NCBI RefSeq assembly: GCF_014652635.1
Contig: NZ_BMZE01000007.1
Location: 1 to 39,676, forward strand
Source of the DNA: Devosia pacifica
Lineage (GTDB): Bacteria > Pseudomonadota > Alphaproteobacteria > Rhizobiales > Devosiaceae
Length of the DNA stretch: 39,676 nucleotides
Direction: 5' to 3'
Shown piece by piece: positions 25,978 through 34,192 of the stretch (position 1 is its first letter; each line of letters begins with the position of its first letter). A model generated the notes under the pieces. The model saw only the letters and a list, made by a program, of their open reading frames with translations. It made no database searches and was not told the origin of the DNA. The position numbers and the translations under genes were made by a program.

Positions 25978-26702
25978 GCCAACGGCCTTAATCAATCAAA
26001 AGAAGCAATTCCGAGGTTGTGAACCCGTTCAAAGACAACATCAAGGAGGCCGGAAGGTTGGAACACACTAGAGACACTTGCCCGTACCGGTGGTTGATTG
26101 ATGAGTCAAAGCGAGTCGTCATGAGTCAAAACGACTCGAGACGATTCATCCTACTGCCAAGCACTTGGCACAAGCTAGACGATAAGCGGATGAAGAAGTA
26201 ACGCCAGTGTTTTTGCTCCAGCTCCATTTTCGGGGTCCAGTCGCTACTATTGATCGCCACGCAGCGCACGTCGCCCCAAAAGCGATATGCTATCTGAATC
26301 GGAGCTAGTATGACGCAGCTGCGACCGACGGATTCGAGCTCGTGTTGCCATTTATCGGGCATAAGGGGAAAGAAGAAGATCAGTTCGATTTGGGGCCGGT
26401 AGCGGTCGGTCCGATATTGTCGAGGAAATGGAAAAACCTGCCATTCGGCATCCGACCCCTTTTCCGACATTCAATCTGTTCCGAAGCATTCAGAAAAGCG
26501 GACGCTGCAATCCGGTTTTCCCATTGTTCAAGTGGACGGCCTTGCCACTAAAAAGCTCTACTGCTAATTTCGGCTCAAGATGATGATGTTTAAGTCCACA
26601 TTCTTCCCGCTGATCTGACGACCGTCCTGTCGTCGCGGCACGTTGGTGCCAATCAGATCATAACGGCCCGTCCTGCTTGGGGGCCGTGCGGAGATCTATT
26701 GA
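25978..26702. other. 725-bp gap holding the GANTC dyad; no confident gene
   Basis: The region is less GC-rich than its surroundings. The open frames 26019-26201 (plus) and 26126-26470 (minus, starting MSEKGSDAEWQVFPF) have no recognised family. The only strong signal is the dyad at 26100-26150. Two further GANTC sites lie at 26296-26300 and 26331-26335. Confidence 0.6.
26100..26150. repeat. 51-bp dyad with five GANTC sites at exact 10-bp spacing
   Basis: GANTC pentamers begin at 26103, 26113, 26123, 26133 and 26143 (GAGTC three times, GACTC, GATTC), one per 10 bp. The block is also an interrupted palindrome centred on 26125. Inner arms CGAGTCGT (26112-26119) and ACGACTCG (26131-26138) match 8 of 8. 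Outer arms GATGAGTC (26100-26107) and GATTCATC (26143-26150) match 7 of 8. The centre is the middle base of the third GANTC. GANTC is the target of the CcrM methyltransferase in Alphaproteobacteria. The role is unknown: candidates are a methylation-sensitive operator, an initiator or partition-protein site, or a recombination site. Confidence 0.75.
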
Positions 26703-27494
26703 ATGTCGGAAGCTTCTCATTGCGGTCTGAGCCAGGCTCAGATCGAGCACTTTATTGATCATGGCTATGTGAAACTGGAAGGTGCCTTTGATGGTGATCT
26801 GGCCCGTCAAGGGCGAGATCAGCTTTGGAAAGCCATGGGACTTTCCCCTGATGCGCCAGAAACATGGAAACAGCCGGTTGTCCGTTTGGGCTTCATGACA
26901 GGCAAGCCATTCGTTGAGGCAGCCAACACCCCCCTCTTGCATGCATCCTATGATGCCTTGGTCGGGAAGGATCGCTGGGTGCGACCCAATGGTCTGGGGA
27001 CCTTTCCAATCCGTTTCCCCTCACCAAACGATCCGGGCGATGCGGGATGGCATGTGGATGTCAGTTTTGGCACCGACAACCCTGACTTCATGCAGTGGCG
27101 AGCCAACGTGAAAAGCAGTGGCAGAGCGCTGCTCATGCTGTTCCTGTTCTCCGATGTAGGCGAACTGGATGCGCCAACCAAAATCCGTAAAGGCTCGCAT
27201 AGCACGATTGCGAGGCAGTTGCTCCCCCATGGCGAAGGTGGCCTGACACTGGGTGAACTTGCTGCTGACGGTTATGCGTCAACTGCGGACTGCCGAGAAG
27301 TCCTAGCGACAGGACAAGCCGGAACGGTCTACCTATGTCATCCCTTCCTTGTTCACTCGGCACAACCGCATCGAGGAACCGAGCCGCGTTTCATGGCTCA
27401 GCCACCTCTCCTACCGAAAGGTGAGTTTGACCCGTCGCTCCCACCTTCTCCAGTGCAGATAGCCATTCGCAAGGCAATCGGAATGGCCCTCTAA
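26703..27494 (+). CDS. PhyH-family (phytanoyl-CoA dioxygenase-like) Fe(II)/2-oxoglutarate oxygenase
   Basis: This 263-residue protein is of the usual family length. It starts MSEASHCGLSQAQIEHFIDH with GYVKLEGAFD, the classic PhyH opening. The iron-binding HxD is in GWHVDVSFG and the distal His in YLCHPFLVHSAQPHRG, with the 2-oxoglutarate-binding Arg in EPRFMAQP. ATG 26703 is preceded by GGAG at about ten bases. The reaction would be a hydroxylation using O2 and 2-oxoglutarate; the substrate is unknown, since the family includes enzymes acting on lipids, antibiotics and small metabolites. It is a single gene followed by a hairpin. Confidence 0.88.
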   Translation: MSEASHCGLSQAQIEHFIDHGYVKLEGAFDGDLARQGRDQLWKAMGLSPDAPETWKQPVVRLGFMTGKPFVEAANTPLLHASYDALVGKDRWVRPNGLGTFPIRFPSPNDPGDAGWHVDVSFGTDNPDFMQWRANVKSSGRALLMLFLFSDVGELDAPTKIRKGSHSTIARQLLPHGEGGLTLGELAADGYASTADCREVLATGQAGTVYLCHPFLVHSAQPHRGTEPRFMAQPPLLPKGEFDPSLPPSPVQIAIRKAIGMAL

Positions 27495-27501
27495 GCTTGA
27501 G

Positions 27502-27526
27502 GAGCCCGGGACATGTTTCCGGGCTC
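27502..27526 (+). terminator. Hairpin just after the PhyH gene
   Basis: GAGCCCGG-(9 bases)-CCGGGCTC forms a perfect 8-bp stem starting eight bases after the stop codon at 27494. No T-run follows, so termination is plausible but not certain. It lies between two convergent genes. Confidence 0.45.
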
Positions 27527-27650
27527 ACCAGCCTCCGGAATGCCGGGTGATGCGAAGGACGACTAACCGGGGACAACCCGCGCCGTCACAGTAACGGCCA
27601 TTGAGCTGCCAACGACCCCATGCCTGCCGTCGGCGAGTTGTGGTGCGCGC

Positions 27651-28256
27651 CTACGAAACGGACATTTCCGAGTACCCGCGCCCCATGACGATATAGTCGG
27701 CGCGATCACTCGGGGTAGTTTGTAGATACACTTCAACGCAAGGCATGAAGAGATGCCGCCATTCGTCGGCCCAGTCTCCAACACCACGCTCCAAGCTTGC
27801 TCGCAGCGTGCTTTTGGCGTCACTTTCTACCCAGAATGATGTGTCGTAGAGGGGCTTCAAATAAGGGTGCAATGATGAGACTCCCTCGATAATGACCGGC
27901 TGGGCCAAGGTGACATGCCGGGCCTTCTCCGCTGCGCGTCCGGTGCTCCAGTCATATGGGAAATATGAACAGCTGCCGTCACGGTGCAGGGTTTTCACTG
28001 TGTTGAGTGAATCGTCATAGCGGATGTACGGAAAGGGGAAGCTTGGCCCAACTGGGCCGCGCCACTGTGCTTCTGGCTTTACGAAGTCATCTAAGTAGAT
28101 CGCTTCGGCACCAATAGCCTCGATCATCCGGTCAGCGAGAGTGCTTTTGCCGCTCACTGGCAAACCGTCGATGGCAATCAGCCGCGCCCGAGCAGCCGTT
28201 GATACCGCTTCAGTCGCGTCGACTACTAGGCCCCTGTGTCCGGCCCCTAACGGCAT
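27651..28256 (-). CDS. Uridine-kinase-like P-loop NTPase
   Basis: This 201-residue cytoplasmic protein has Walker A AIDGLPVSGKSTLADRM at about residue 30. A DDF acidic motif (YLDDFVKPEAQW) follows where uridine kinases carry their base/substrate loop. The strand VIIEGVSSLHPYLKPLYD precedes a typical ESDAKSTLRASLERG lid region. GAGGAG lies six bases before ATG 28256. The family phosphorylates nucleosides or small metabolites. The exact substrate is not deducible, and such stand-alone copies are common accessory genes. Confidence 0.78.
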   Translation of the reverse strand: MPLGAGHRGLVVDATEAVSTAARARLIAIDGLPVSGKSTLADRMIEAIGAEAIYLDDFVKPEAQWRGPVGPSFPFPYIRYDDSLNTVKTLHRDGSCSYFPYDWSTGRAAEKARHVTLAQPVIIEGVSSLHPYLKPLYDTSFWVESDAKSTLRASLERGVGDWADEWRHLFMPCVEVYLQTTPSDRADYIVMGRGYSEMSVS

Positions 28257-28718
28257 GGTGCGCTCCTCACCTATGTCTGCAAGCGCGAAGTTTTACACTA
28301 AACCTGCCTGTCTTCAGCCACCCGTATCGGTCGTTGCGCCGGGGATTCCCATCACAAGTGCAGTGGCGAAGTCGGGGCCGATTACAGACGGTCCGATTCT
28401 GGCTTTCAGGCCAGCAAAGCGGACGTCAAATCTTCTACTATCGGCTCGATGACTTCCGGTTGCTTATGAATGCACAACTGTCAGGTGCAAAGTGCGCGGC
28501 GGTGCCCACTGCATTCGAGATACCGGCGCTGCAGACATATGTATACCAGTGCTATGTGGTACACCCCGAAACGAAACGTTATGGTTTTGGAAAGGGTAAA
28601 CAGGCATTGGCGTTGGCGGACCGCGATGACGATATTGCGGCGGCGGGAGGGGTGTGTAAATTATCGCGAGCGTGCCGGGTGGCAAGGCTGATCGACGCTT
28701 TGGCCGGAGGGAATGTGA
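28257..28718. other. 462-bp gap without a recognisable gene
   Basis: An open frame from 28199 to 28858 (plus) overlaps the kinase gene antisense and has no family motif. No promoter or repeat was identified with confidence. The ribosome-binding site of the PAS fragment (GGAGGG, 28706-28711) lies at its end. Confidence 0.55.
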
Positions 28719-28990
28719 TTGAGCGGATTGGAGCGGCTCTCTCGGTCTTCGGCGGCGGCATTCGAGCTGCTGCCGCATCCGGTTTGGATCGTTTCGCTGG
28801 CCACGCTGCGCATAATGGCAGCAAATGGGGCGGCGAGCCATCGGCTAGGCTCCGGTGATTTCGATCGCAACGATCTGACGATTGCCGATTTTGGCCCGTT
28901 CGCCGAAGAGTCAGGAATTCGGCAGCGCCTACATTCGCTTCAGGGCGAGCTGGCCGAGAGCGGCCAGTGGACGATAGGGGCTGCGCGGCA
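28719..28990 (+). pseudogene. PAS-domain signalling protein, 5' fragment
   Basis: TTG 28719 follows GGAGGG at seven bases. The frame gives FELLPHPVWIVSLATLRIMA, AANGAASHRLG, LTIADFGPFAEES and LAESGQWTIG, the N-terminal PAS fold found in sensor kinases and cyclic-di-GMP enzymes. Shortly after GQWTIG, near 28990, the PAS-like sequence ends. The frame runs on to 29057 antisense to another gene. No output domain is present, so this is the truncated front of a sensor gene. Confidence 0.65.
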
Positions 28991-29382
28991 AACCCGTGCG
29001 CCATCTGCAGCAGTTGGGGATTGGTGCGTTCAAGATCCGCAATGGCCCCCATCGTGAACGCTTCGGACCCGTCCTTATCGATTTCGCGCACCAGCGCGTC
29101 CCGCGTCGATGCGGAAACGCATGGCAAGGCGTGAGGGGTCTGCTTGCCATGGGCATCGACCGCCGCTGCAAGCAAGAGCTGATAGAACATGCCGAATCCC
29201 ACCATGGTATCGAATCCGCCTCCGATGTCGCTCGCGCAGCGGCGGACCATATCCAGCAGTTCGGGATTTTCTCGCCCGAGATGCTCGGTGACCTCGGCCA
29301 CGCACGCCTCCGGCCCCAGATCGTCGAACTGCCGCGCCACATACTCGCGGTTCAAATCGGTCACACGCGGAAGAAAACTCAT
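28990..29382 (-). pseudogene. Conserved rhizobial hypothetical protein, 3'-truncated
   Basis: It starts MSFLPRVTDLNREYVARQFD at ATG 29382 and shows two related repeats: CVAEVTEHLGRENPELLDM-VRRCAS and AFTMGAIADLERTNPQLLQM-AHGFAA. These are typical of a conserved Hyphomicrobiales family whose repeats end in a GFGMFYQLL-like helix. The second repeat breaks off at AHGFAA near 28990, exactly where the PAS fragment from the other strand ends. The downstream 137 codons of open frame (to 28579) are antisense to the PAS gene and have no resemblance to the family. The open frame extends upstream to 29544 without support. Function unknown. Confidence 0.6.
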
Positions 29383-29531
29383 TGTCGGCGTCACCTTCCC
29401 AATAAGGCCACTCTGTTTGTCATAGGGCGACCTGCTTAACCTTGGCAAAGGGCCTGGAGGTTTGCGCATTATTTCGCGTTCTTGAGACTGACGAAGCCAG
29501 ACCCTGGTCGATTGAAGAACAGCGTGTCCAA

Positions 29532-30566
29532 CTAATCTGCCCACCCCGTTTTGCCATAACTGTGGCTGGCGCGCTCCCGAAAGATCGGGATGAGCGAGCG
29601 GGCGATAGTGGTTGTTTCGCCTCTGATGACGGAAATCAGTTCTTCAGCAAGCGCCTGGCCGATCTCGAAGAAGCGGTTATCCAAGGTCGTGAGCGCGGGA
29701 TAGACCACCGTGGCCAGATCGCTGTCGTCATAACCGATAACGGCGATATCCCTTGGCACGGACACGCCTTTTTCCCGCAGGAAGTTCATCGCACCGGCGG
29801 CCATATAGTCATTGGTGCAGAACACGGCTTCCGGCAGCTTGCCGCTTTCGAATATCCTGGCCATGGCGTCGTATCCGCCCGAAATCGTATAGTCGCTGTA
29901 AGACTTTGCGACGATCGTCCCACCCAGGTCGAGCAGAGCGTCCGACAGACCACGCTCGCGCTCTATGGCGCAGAGGTGTGACTGTGGGCCGTTGATCAGC
30001 GCTATGCTGCTGGCGCCGACCCCGACGAGTTCCTGCCCCACCATCTGCCCCCCCTCGTAGTCGCCGAGGTCGACGTAATTGCTATCTTCTGCATTGCGGC
30101 TGGGGCGCAACATCACATGGGGGTACCTGGCCCGGTGCAGCGCGCTGAGAAATGAATAGTCACGGGCGAACTGGGGAACGATGATAATGCCGTCGGCCGA
30201 TCGATCGCCGACAACGTGATCGAAATACTCGGTGACGTCAGGCGCATCATGAGATCTCGTGGTGTAGCGTACGCCAAAACCATTGGCCTCCGCGACTTCG
30301 GAGACACCCAACATCAAGTAATAGAACAAGGCCGTGCGCCGGACGATGTCCGGGTGGCCATCAATGGTCATGATCACCATTTCGATGACGTTGCTCTTTC
30401 CCGTCATCAGCATCCGTCCGGCCTTGCTCGGGACGTAATTGAGCTGCTTTGCGGCAGCGAGAACTCTTTCGCGCGACGCCTTGCCGACCGGTCCGTTGTT
30501 TATGGCGGCGGACGCCGTGGCCATCGATACACCGGCCAATGCAGCAACTTCTTTGAGGGTAGACAT
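29532..30566 (-). CDS. LacI-family transcriptional regulator of the downstream ribose-type operon
   Basis: This 344-residue regulator has the HTH STLKEVAALAGVSMATASAA at the N-terminus. It is followed by the hinge (LNYVPSKAGRMLMTGKSN) and a binding-protein-like sensor domain with AVFCTNDYMAAGAMNFL and IAVIGYDDSDLATVVYP. ATG 30566 places the HTH at residue 2; ATG 30611 would add 15 residues and overlap the preceding stop codon. It is the last gene of the minus-strand transport unit, so it is probably expressed with the genes it controls. It has a Met-Ala pair in the recognition helix, as in regulators that bind CG-centred sites. The palindrome at 36759-36772 is the best operator candidate. Confidence 0.9.
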   Translation of the reverse strand: MSTLKEVAALAGVSMATASAAINNGPVGKASRERVLAAAKQLNYVPSKAGRMLMTGKSNVIEMVIMTIDGHPDIVRRTALFYYLMLGVSEVAEANGFGVRYTTRSHDAPDVTEYFDHVVGDRSADGIIIVPQFARDYSFLSALHRARYPHVMLRPSRNAEDSNYVDLGDYEGGQMVGQELVGVGASSIALINGPQSHLCAIERERGLSDALLDLGGTIVAKSYSDYTISGGYDAMARIFESGKLPEAVFCTNDYMAAGAMNFLREKGVSVPRDIAVIGYDDSDLATVVYPALTTLDNRFFEIGQALAEELISVIRGETTTIARSLIPIFRERASHSYGKTGWAD

Positions 30567-30597
30567 TCTCCTGCGTTCTCCATCTCCGAAGTCATAG

Positions 30598-30843
30598 TCA
30601 TTCAGAGACATCGTGGAATCGACCTTCCTGCGCAAGCAAGTTCTTGAGCGTGAGCGGGCTCACATCGTCAAAGGTTTGAAAATCGATTCTCACATTGGGC
30701 GTGTAGCCGCAGGTATGGCAACGCGTGATGCACCGCAGGACCCGCACGCGGTCGCCCGGGCGCAGTTGGTCGGTCGCCGTGTCGTGCAAGGCCTTCGCCG
30801 CTTCGAGCAGGCGCAGGTTGGTGCTACAGAAGTCTACGATCAT
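30598..30843 (-). CDS. Small cysteine-rich protein, DUF1450/YuzB-like
   Basis: This is an 81-residue protein starting MIVDFCSTNLRLLEAAKAL after GGAAG. It has one Cys at position 6 and a C-x3-C-x2-C cluster (CITRCHTC), followed by a beta-rich end (NVRIDFQTFDDVSPLTLKNL). The DFC...CxxxCxxC layout and length match DUF1450 (YuzB-like) proteins, whose function is unknown; metal or Fe-S binding would be an inference. A longer frame begins at 30888. It lies between the M24 peptidase and the LacI regulator in one transcription unit. Confidence 0.6.
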   Translation of the reverse strand: MIVDFCSTNLRLLEAAKALHDTATDQLRPGDRVRVLRCITRCHTCGYTPNVRIDFQTFDDVSPLTLKNLLAQEGRFHDVSE

Positions 30844-30898
30844 GACATCTTCCACGATGGGGTGGCCGGCCCCTAAAGCGCCGGCCACCCCCGGGTTG

Positions 30899-32059
30899 TC
30901 AGACGCCCCACTGGCACGAGTGGGCGAAGTGAGTGAGGAACTCCGGACCGTCCTTGCGGATGATCACATCGTCCTCGACGCGGCTACCGCCGACGCCCGG
31001 GATCTGGACCGTCACTTCGTACGACACGCTCATGTTTTCCTCGAGGATCACATCCGAACCCATGGACGGGATTTCTTCCTCGGGATCCATGCCGGTGCCA
31101 TGGCCGCATGAGCGGCCCTCGCCATTGCCATGCAAATATCCGCGCTGTTCGAGGACTTCATTGATATACTTGTCCGGTGCGGAGGCTTTGTTGCCGGCCT
31201 TGAGGTGCTTTGTGCCGGCCAGCCATGCTTCCAGCGTCACATCGAGCAGTTCCTGCTGCTTGGCGCTGACTTCACCGAAGGCCACGCCACGCGCCATGTC
31301 CGATGCGTAACCGTTAAACCGGCAACCGATGTCGACGAGGAGGAGTTCGCCCTTGCGGATAACCTTGTCGCGCGGCCGGGCCAGGAAGTACTTGGCGGAA
31401 TTCTCGCCAGACTGGACCATCATGTCGAAGGCCTGGCTGTCGGCACCGTTCGAGAACATCGAGGTGTAGCAGATCCGAACGGCTTCACGCTCGGTCATGC
31501 CTTCCTTGAGATTGTCGCGCAGGTCCGCAAGCCCACCGTCGGCCAGGCGGCCGGCGATCTTCATAAGGCCAATCTCGGTCTCGGACTTGATCGACTTCAA
31601 ACGATCCACAATCGTCGTCTTCTCGATGGGGGTCGATTGCAGCGCGTCCTTGATGATCAGGTAGAATTCGAGATCGAGGTACTGGTAGCCAACGATGCCG
31701 ATCTTGCTAGGCTTCTTGGTCGTTTCGAAGTCGCGCAGCACCTTGCCCAGCTCCTGCCGGGCGCCGCGAACGTCGCCGATCCAGCTTTCGTCCTTGGCGT
31801 AAGGGAGCAGGTCGGACCCGGCGAACAGGACCAAATCACCTTCAAGCGGAAGGAAGACGAGCGCCGGGTTGGGATAGACACCGTCGAAGGACCGGTAATT
31901 GGCAATCCAGCGAACGTTGACCATGCGGGCAGGATCGCTGAACAGGATCAGGGCATCATACCCCGCCTTTTTCATTTCTTCCCGCGTACGGGCGACGCGA
32001 TCCTGGTACTCCGAAACCGGAATGTCCTGGAGCACATCGTAGACACCACGTTTAATCAT
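30899..32059 (-). CDS. M24-family metallopeptidase (Xaa-Pro peptidase/creatinase fold)
   Basis: This 386-residue protein has an N-terminal creatinase-like domain followed by the pita-bread M24 domain. All five metal ligands appear present: Asp243 (LLVDIG), Asp254 (YASDMARG), His320 (SCGHGTGMD), Glu348 (SVSYEVTVQIPG) and Glu362 (RVEDDVII). ATG 32059 follows AGAGGAAA; the open frame extends to 32146 into the gap. The family hydrolyses Xaa-Pro peptides, creatine or related amides. Its place between a ribose-type binding protein and a LacI regulator is unusual and suggests that the imported compound contains an amide or C-N bond. This is inference. Confidence 0.88.
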   Translation of the reverse strand: MIKRGVYDVLQDIPVSEYQDRVARTREEMKKAGYDALILFSDPARMVNVRWIANYRSFDGVYPNPALVFLPLEGDLVLFAGSDLLPYAKDESWIGDVRGARQELGKVLRDFETTKKPSKIGIVGYQYLDLEFYLIIKDALQSTPIEKTTIVDRLKSIKSETEIGLMKIAGRLADGGLADLRDNLKEGMTEREAVRICYTSMFSNGADSQAFDMMVQSGENSAKYFLARPRDKVIRKGELLLVDIGCRFNGYASDMARGVAFGEVSAKQQELLDVTLEAWLAGTKHLKAGNKASAPDKYINEVLEQRGYLHGNGEGRSCGHGTGMDPEEEIPSMGSDVILEENMSVSYEVTVQIPGVGGSRVEDDVIIRKDGPEFLTHFAHSCQWGV

Positions 32060-32102
32060 ATTTTCCTCTTGTGTATATTGGAGTGGAGACGAGTGCCGTC
32101 CC

Positions 32103-33068
32103 TTAAAAAACCGCTTCCGGGTCGTAGTGCGCGTCGATGTTGTCATCGGTGATCATGGGCACGCGCAGCACGACCCGCTGGGGCACGGCTTCACCGCGTA
32201 CGGCTGCCACTGCGGTTTCGATGGCCGTGTCCATGCGCCATTCATTGGCGATGGTCATGGCGAACAGATCGCCGCTCTGGATGACCTCGAGCGACTCCTT
32301 CTGGCCGTCCATGCCGACCACGAAGACGTCGGTGCGGCCAGCGTCCTCAAGCGCCTGGATCGCGCCCAATGCCATCTCGTCGTTGTAGGCGAACACGGCA
32401 TCGATATCGGAATTGGCCTGAAGGATGTTGGCCATGACCTGGCGTGCGGGGAGCCGCAGCCACTGTCCGCTCTGGTCGGCGACCGTCACGATGTTGGGCC
32501 AATATTGAGCCTGCGCGTTGAACCCTTCGCGACGAAGGATCGAGTTGGTCGATTCCGGAACACCCTGCAGCTGGACGATGTTGCCCTCGCCGCCGAGACG
32601 AGCGGCGATGTAGTCGAATGCACGCTCGCCCATCGACACTTCTTCGGTCGAAACGAACGAGACGTAGGGGATGCCTTCTTCTTCGGGCACACCGGAGGCG
32701 GCGATGATCAGCGGGATGCCAGCATCGGCGACTTCGCGGTAAGCGGGGTAGATGGCACGCCCGGAGAGGCTGGAGACGATGATCGCGTTGCAGCCCCTAG
32801 CGATGAGGCTCTCGATATTTGCGATCTCGCGGGTGGCGTCGCCCTGCGCGTCGGTCACCACGCCGGTGACGCCTTCCATGCCGGCCACGACCTGCTCAAA
32901 AGACTCCACCATCGCGACACGGAACGGATGGTTCATCACCACCTGCGAGAAGCACAGCGTGATGTCTCCCTCGGGGACGGTGTTGTATTGGTAGGTTTGC
33001 GCATGGACTGCGGTTGTCGTCATGAGCATTGCGGCGACTACGGCAGACATCTTGAACATTTTAGTCAT
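32103..33068 (-). CDS. Periplasmic binding protein of the second ribose-type system
   Basis: This 321-residue RbsB-like protein has a signal peptide (MTKMFKMSAVVAAMLMTTTA, likely cleaved after VHA-Q). The mature start is QTYQYNTVPEGDITLCFSQV. Landmarks: NPFR-like NHPFRVAMVESF, ARGCNAIIVSSLSGRAIYPA, AVFAYNDEMALGAIQAL and VVGMDGQKESLEVI. It lies 173 bp downstream of the second permease gene, a gap containing an AGCGCA/TGCGCT stem (33081-33100) and the palindrome CCAACACTGTTGG (33127-33139). The ligand is unknown. Confidence 0.92.
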   Translation of the reverse strand: MTKMFKMSAVVAAMLMTTTAVHAQTYQYNTVPEGDITLCFSQVVMNHPFRVAMVESFEQVVAGMEGVTGVVTDAQGDATREIANIESLIARGCNAIIVSSLSGRAIYPAYREVADAGIPLIIAASGVPEEEGIPYVSFVSTEEVSMGERAFDYIAARLGGEGNIVQLQGVPESTNSILRREGFNAQAQYWPNIVTVADQSGQWLRLPARQVMANILQANSDIDAVFAYNDEMALGAIQALEDAGRTDVFVVGMDGQKESLEVIQSGDLFAMTIANEWRMDTAIETAVAAVRGEAVPQRVVLRVPMITDDNIDAHYDPEAVF

Positions 33069-33241
33069 TTCTCACTCCCTAGCGCATCTGGTTGTGCGCT
33101 CAGACAAAAGGATCCCCGCTGCCCGCCCAACACTGTTGGCAGACTGTCATTCGTCACGGATCAAGTGGGGATGGTTCAGGTCAATAATCGTTGCGTTGAT
33201 TTGGCTTGGTCTACGGTGATCCTCCTGATCGTTTGTTGACC

Positions 33242-34192
33242 CTAGGCGACCTTGAGGAACATCGACTTTCGGCGGCTCAGCAGCAGTCCGGCCAAGATGA
33301 CGATGCTGCCCTGAGCGATCGGCTGATAGAAGGCCGAGAGATTGAGGATGTTCATCAAATTGAGCACCACGGCGAAGATGAGAATGCCGACGAAGGCGCC
33401 TGTCATCGTGCCGCGGCCGCCATAGAGACTGACCCCTCCGACCACCACGGCGGAGATCGCGGTCAACTCCATGCCGATGCCGGACCGGGGCTCACCCATT
33501 CCCAGCCGCGCGGTGGTCAGAAGGCCCGCCAGGCCGGCAAGGGCTCCGCACAGCATATAGGTCGCAATCCGCAGACGGTCGGTGCGGATACCCGCAAAGC
33601 GCACCGTCTCGCTGCTGGCGCCCATGGCATAGAGATGGCGGCCATAGGGGGTCATGCGCAGAATGACGACGCCGACCAGAAAGGTGAGGACGAAATAGAT
33701 CGCTGGCAGCGGAATGCCGGACAGACGGATGCCGGCAATGGCCTCAACGGCGTCCGGTATGGACCGCAGCACCGGCCCGCCGCCTGTGAACAGGAGCGTG
33801 ATGGCCGTGACAATGCTGGCCAAGATGAAGGTGGCGATAAAGGGTTCGAGCTTGCCCTTGGTGACGGCCAGGCCATTGGCCAACCCCACAAGAGCGCCGA
33901 CCGCCAGGGCCACGATGAGCGAGCCCGGTAGCCCCAGAAACTCGCCATACATGGCCACGACGACGCCAGAGAGCCCCAAGGTCGCGCCGACCGAGAGATC
34001 GATTCCGCCATTGCCGGAAATGATGACCAGCGTGAGCCCCAGGCAAACCAGCGCCAATTCGGCATTATACTGCACGAGATTGATGATGTTGTTCCAGGTC
34101 AGGAACGATGGCGAGAGAAGTGAAGCGACGACAACCAGAGCCGCCAGGATCAGGATCGGCAGGTTGTTGCGCAATGTGCTGAGACCGTTCAT
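33242..34192 (-). CDS. Ribose-type ABC transporter permease, subunit 2
   Basis: This 316-residue hydrophobic RbsC-family protein has the motifs ISGNGGIDLSVGATLGLSG and VVVGGVSLYGGRGTMTGAFV. Its start overlaps the end of the ATPase gene by one base. With the product of 35691-36689 it probably forms a heterodimeric pore, since the operon holds two different permease genes. Confidence 0.93.
   Translation of the reverse strand: MNGLSTLRNNLPILILAALVVVASLLSPSFLTWNNIINLVQYNAELALVCLGLTLVIISGNGGIDLSVGATLGLSGVVVAMYGEFLGLPGSLIVALAVGALVGLANGLAVTKGKLEPFIATFILASIVTAITLLFTGGGPVLRSIPDAVEAIAGIRLSGIPLPAIYFVLTFLVGVVILRMTPYGRHLYAMGASSETVRFAGIRTDRLRIATYMLCGALAGLAGLLTTARLGMGEPRSGIGMELTAISAVVVGGVSLYGGRGTMTGAFVGILIFAVVLNLMNILNLSAFYQPIAQGSIVILAGLLLSRRKSMFLKVA

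Noticed and set aside
26126..26470. Open frame of 114 codons on the minus strand
   Set aside because: It has no recognised family or ribosome-binding site and it overlaps the GANTC dyad; not enough to call a gene.
28199..28858. Open frame of 219 codons on the plus strand
   Set aside because: It overlaps the kinase start antisense and the PAS fragment in another frame and has no motif.
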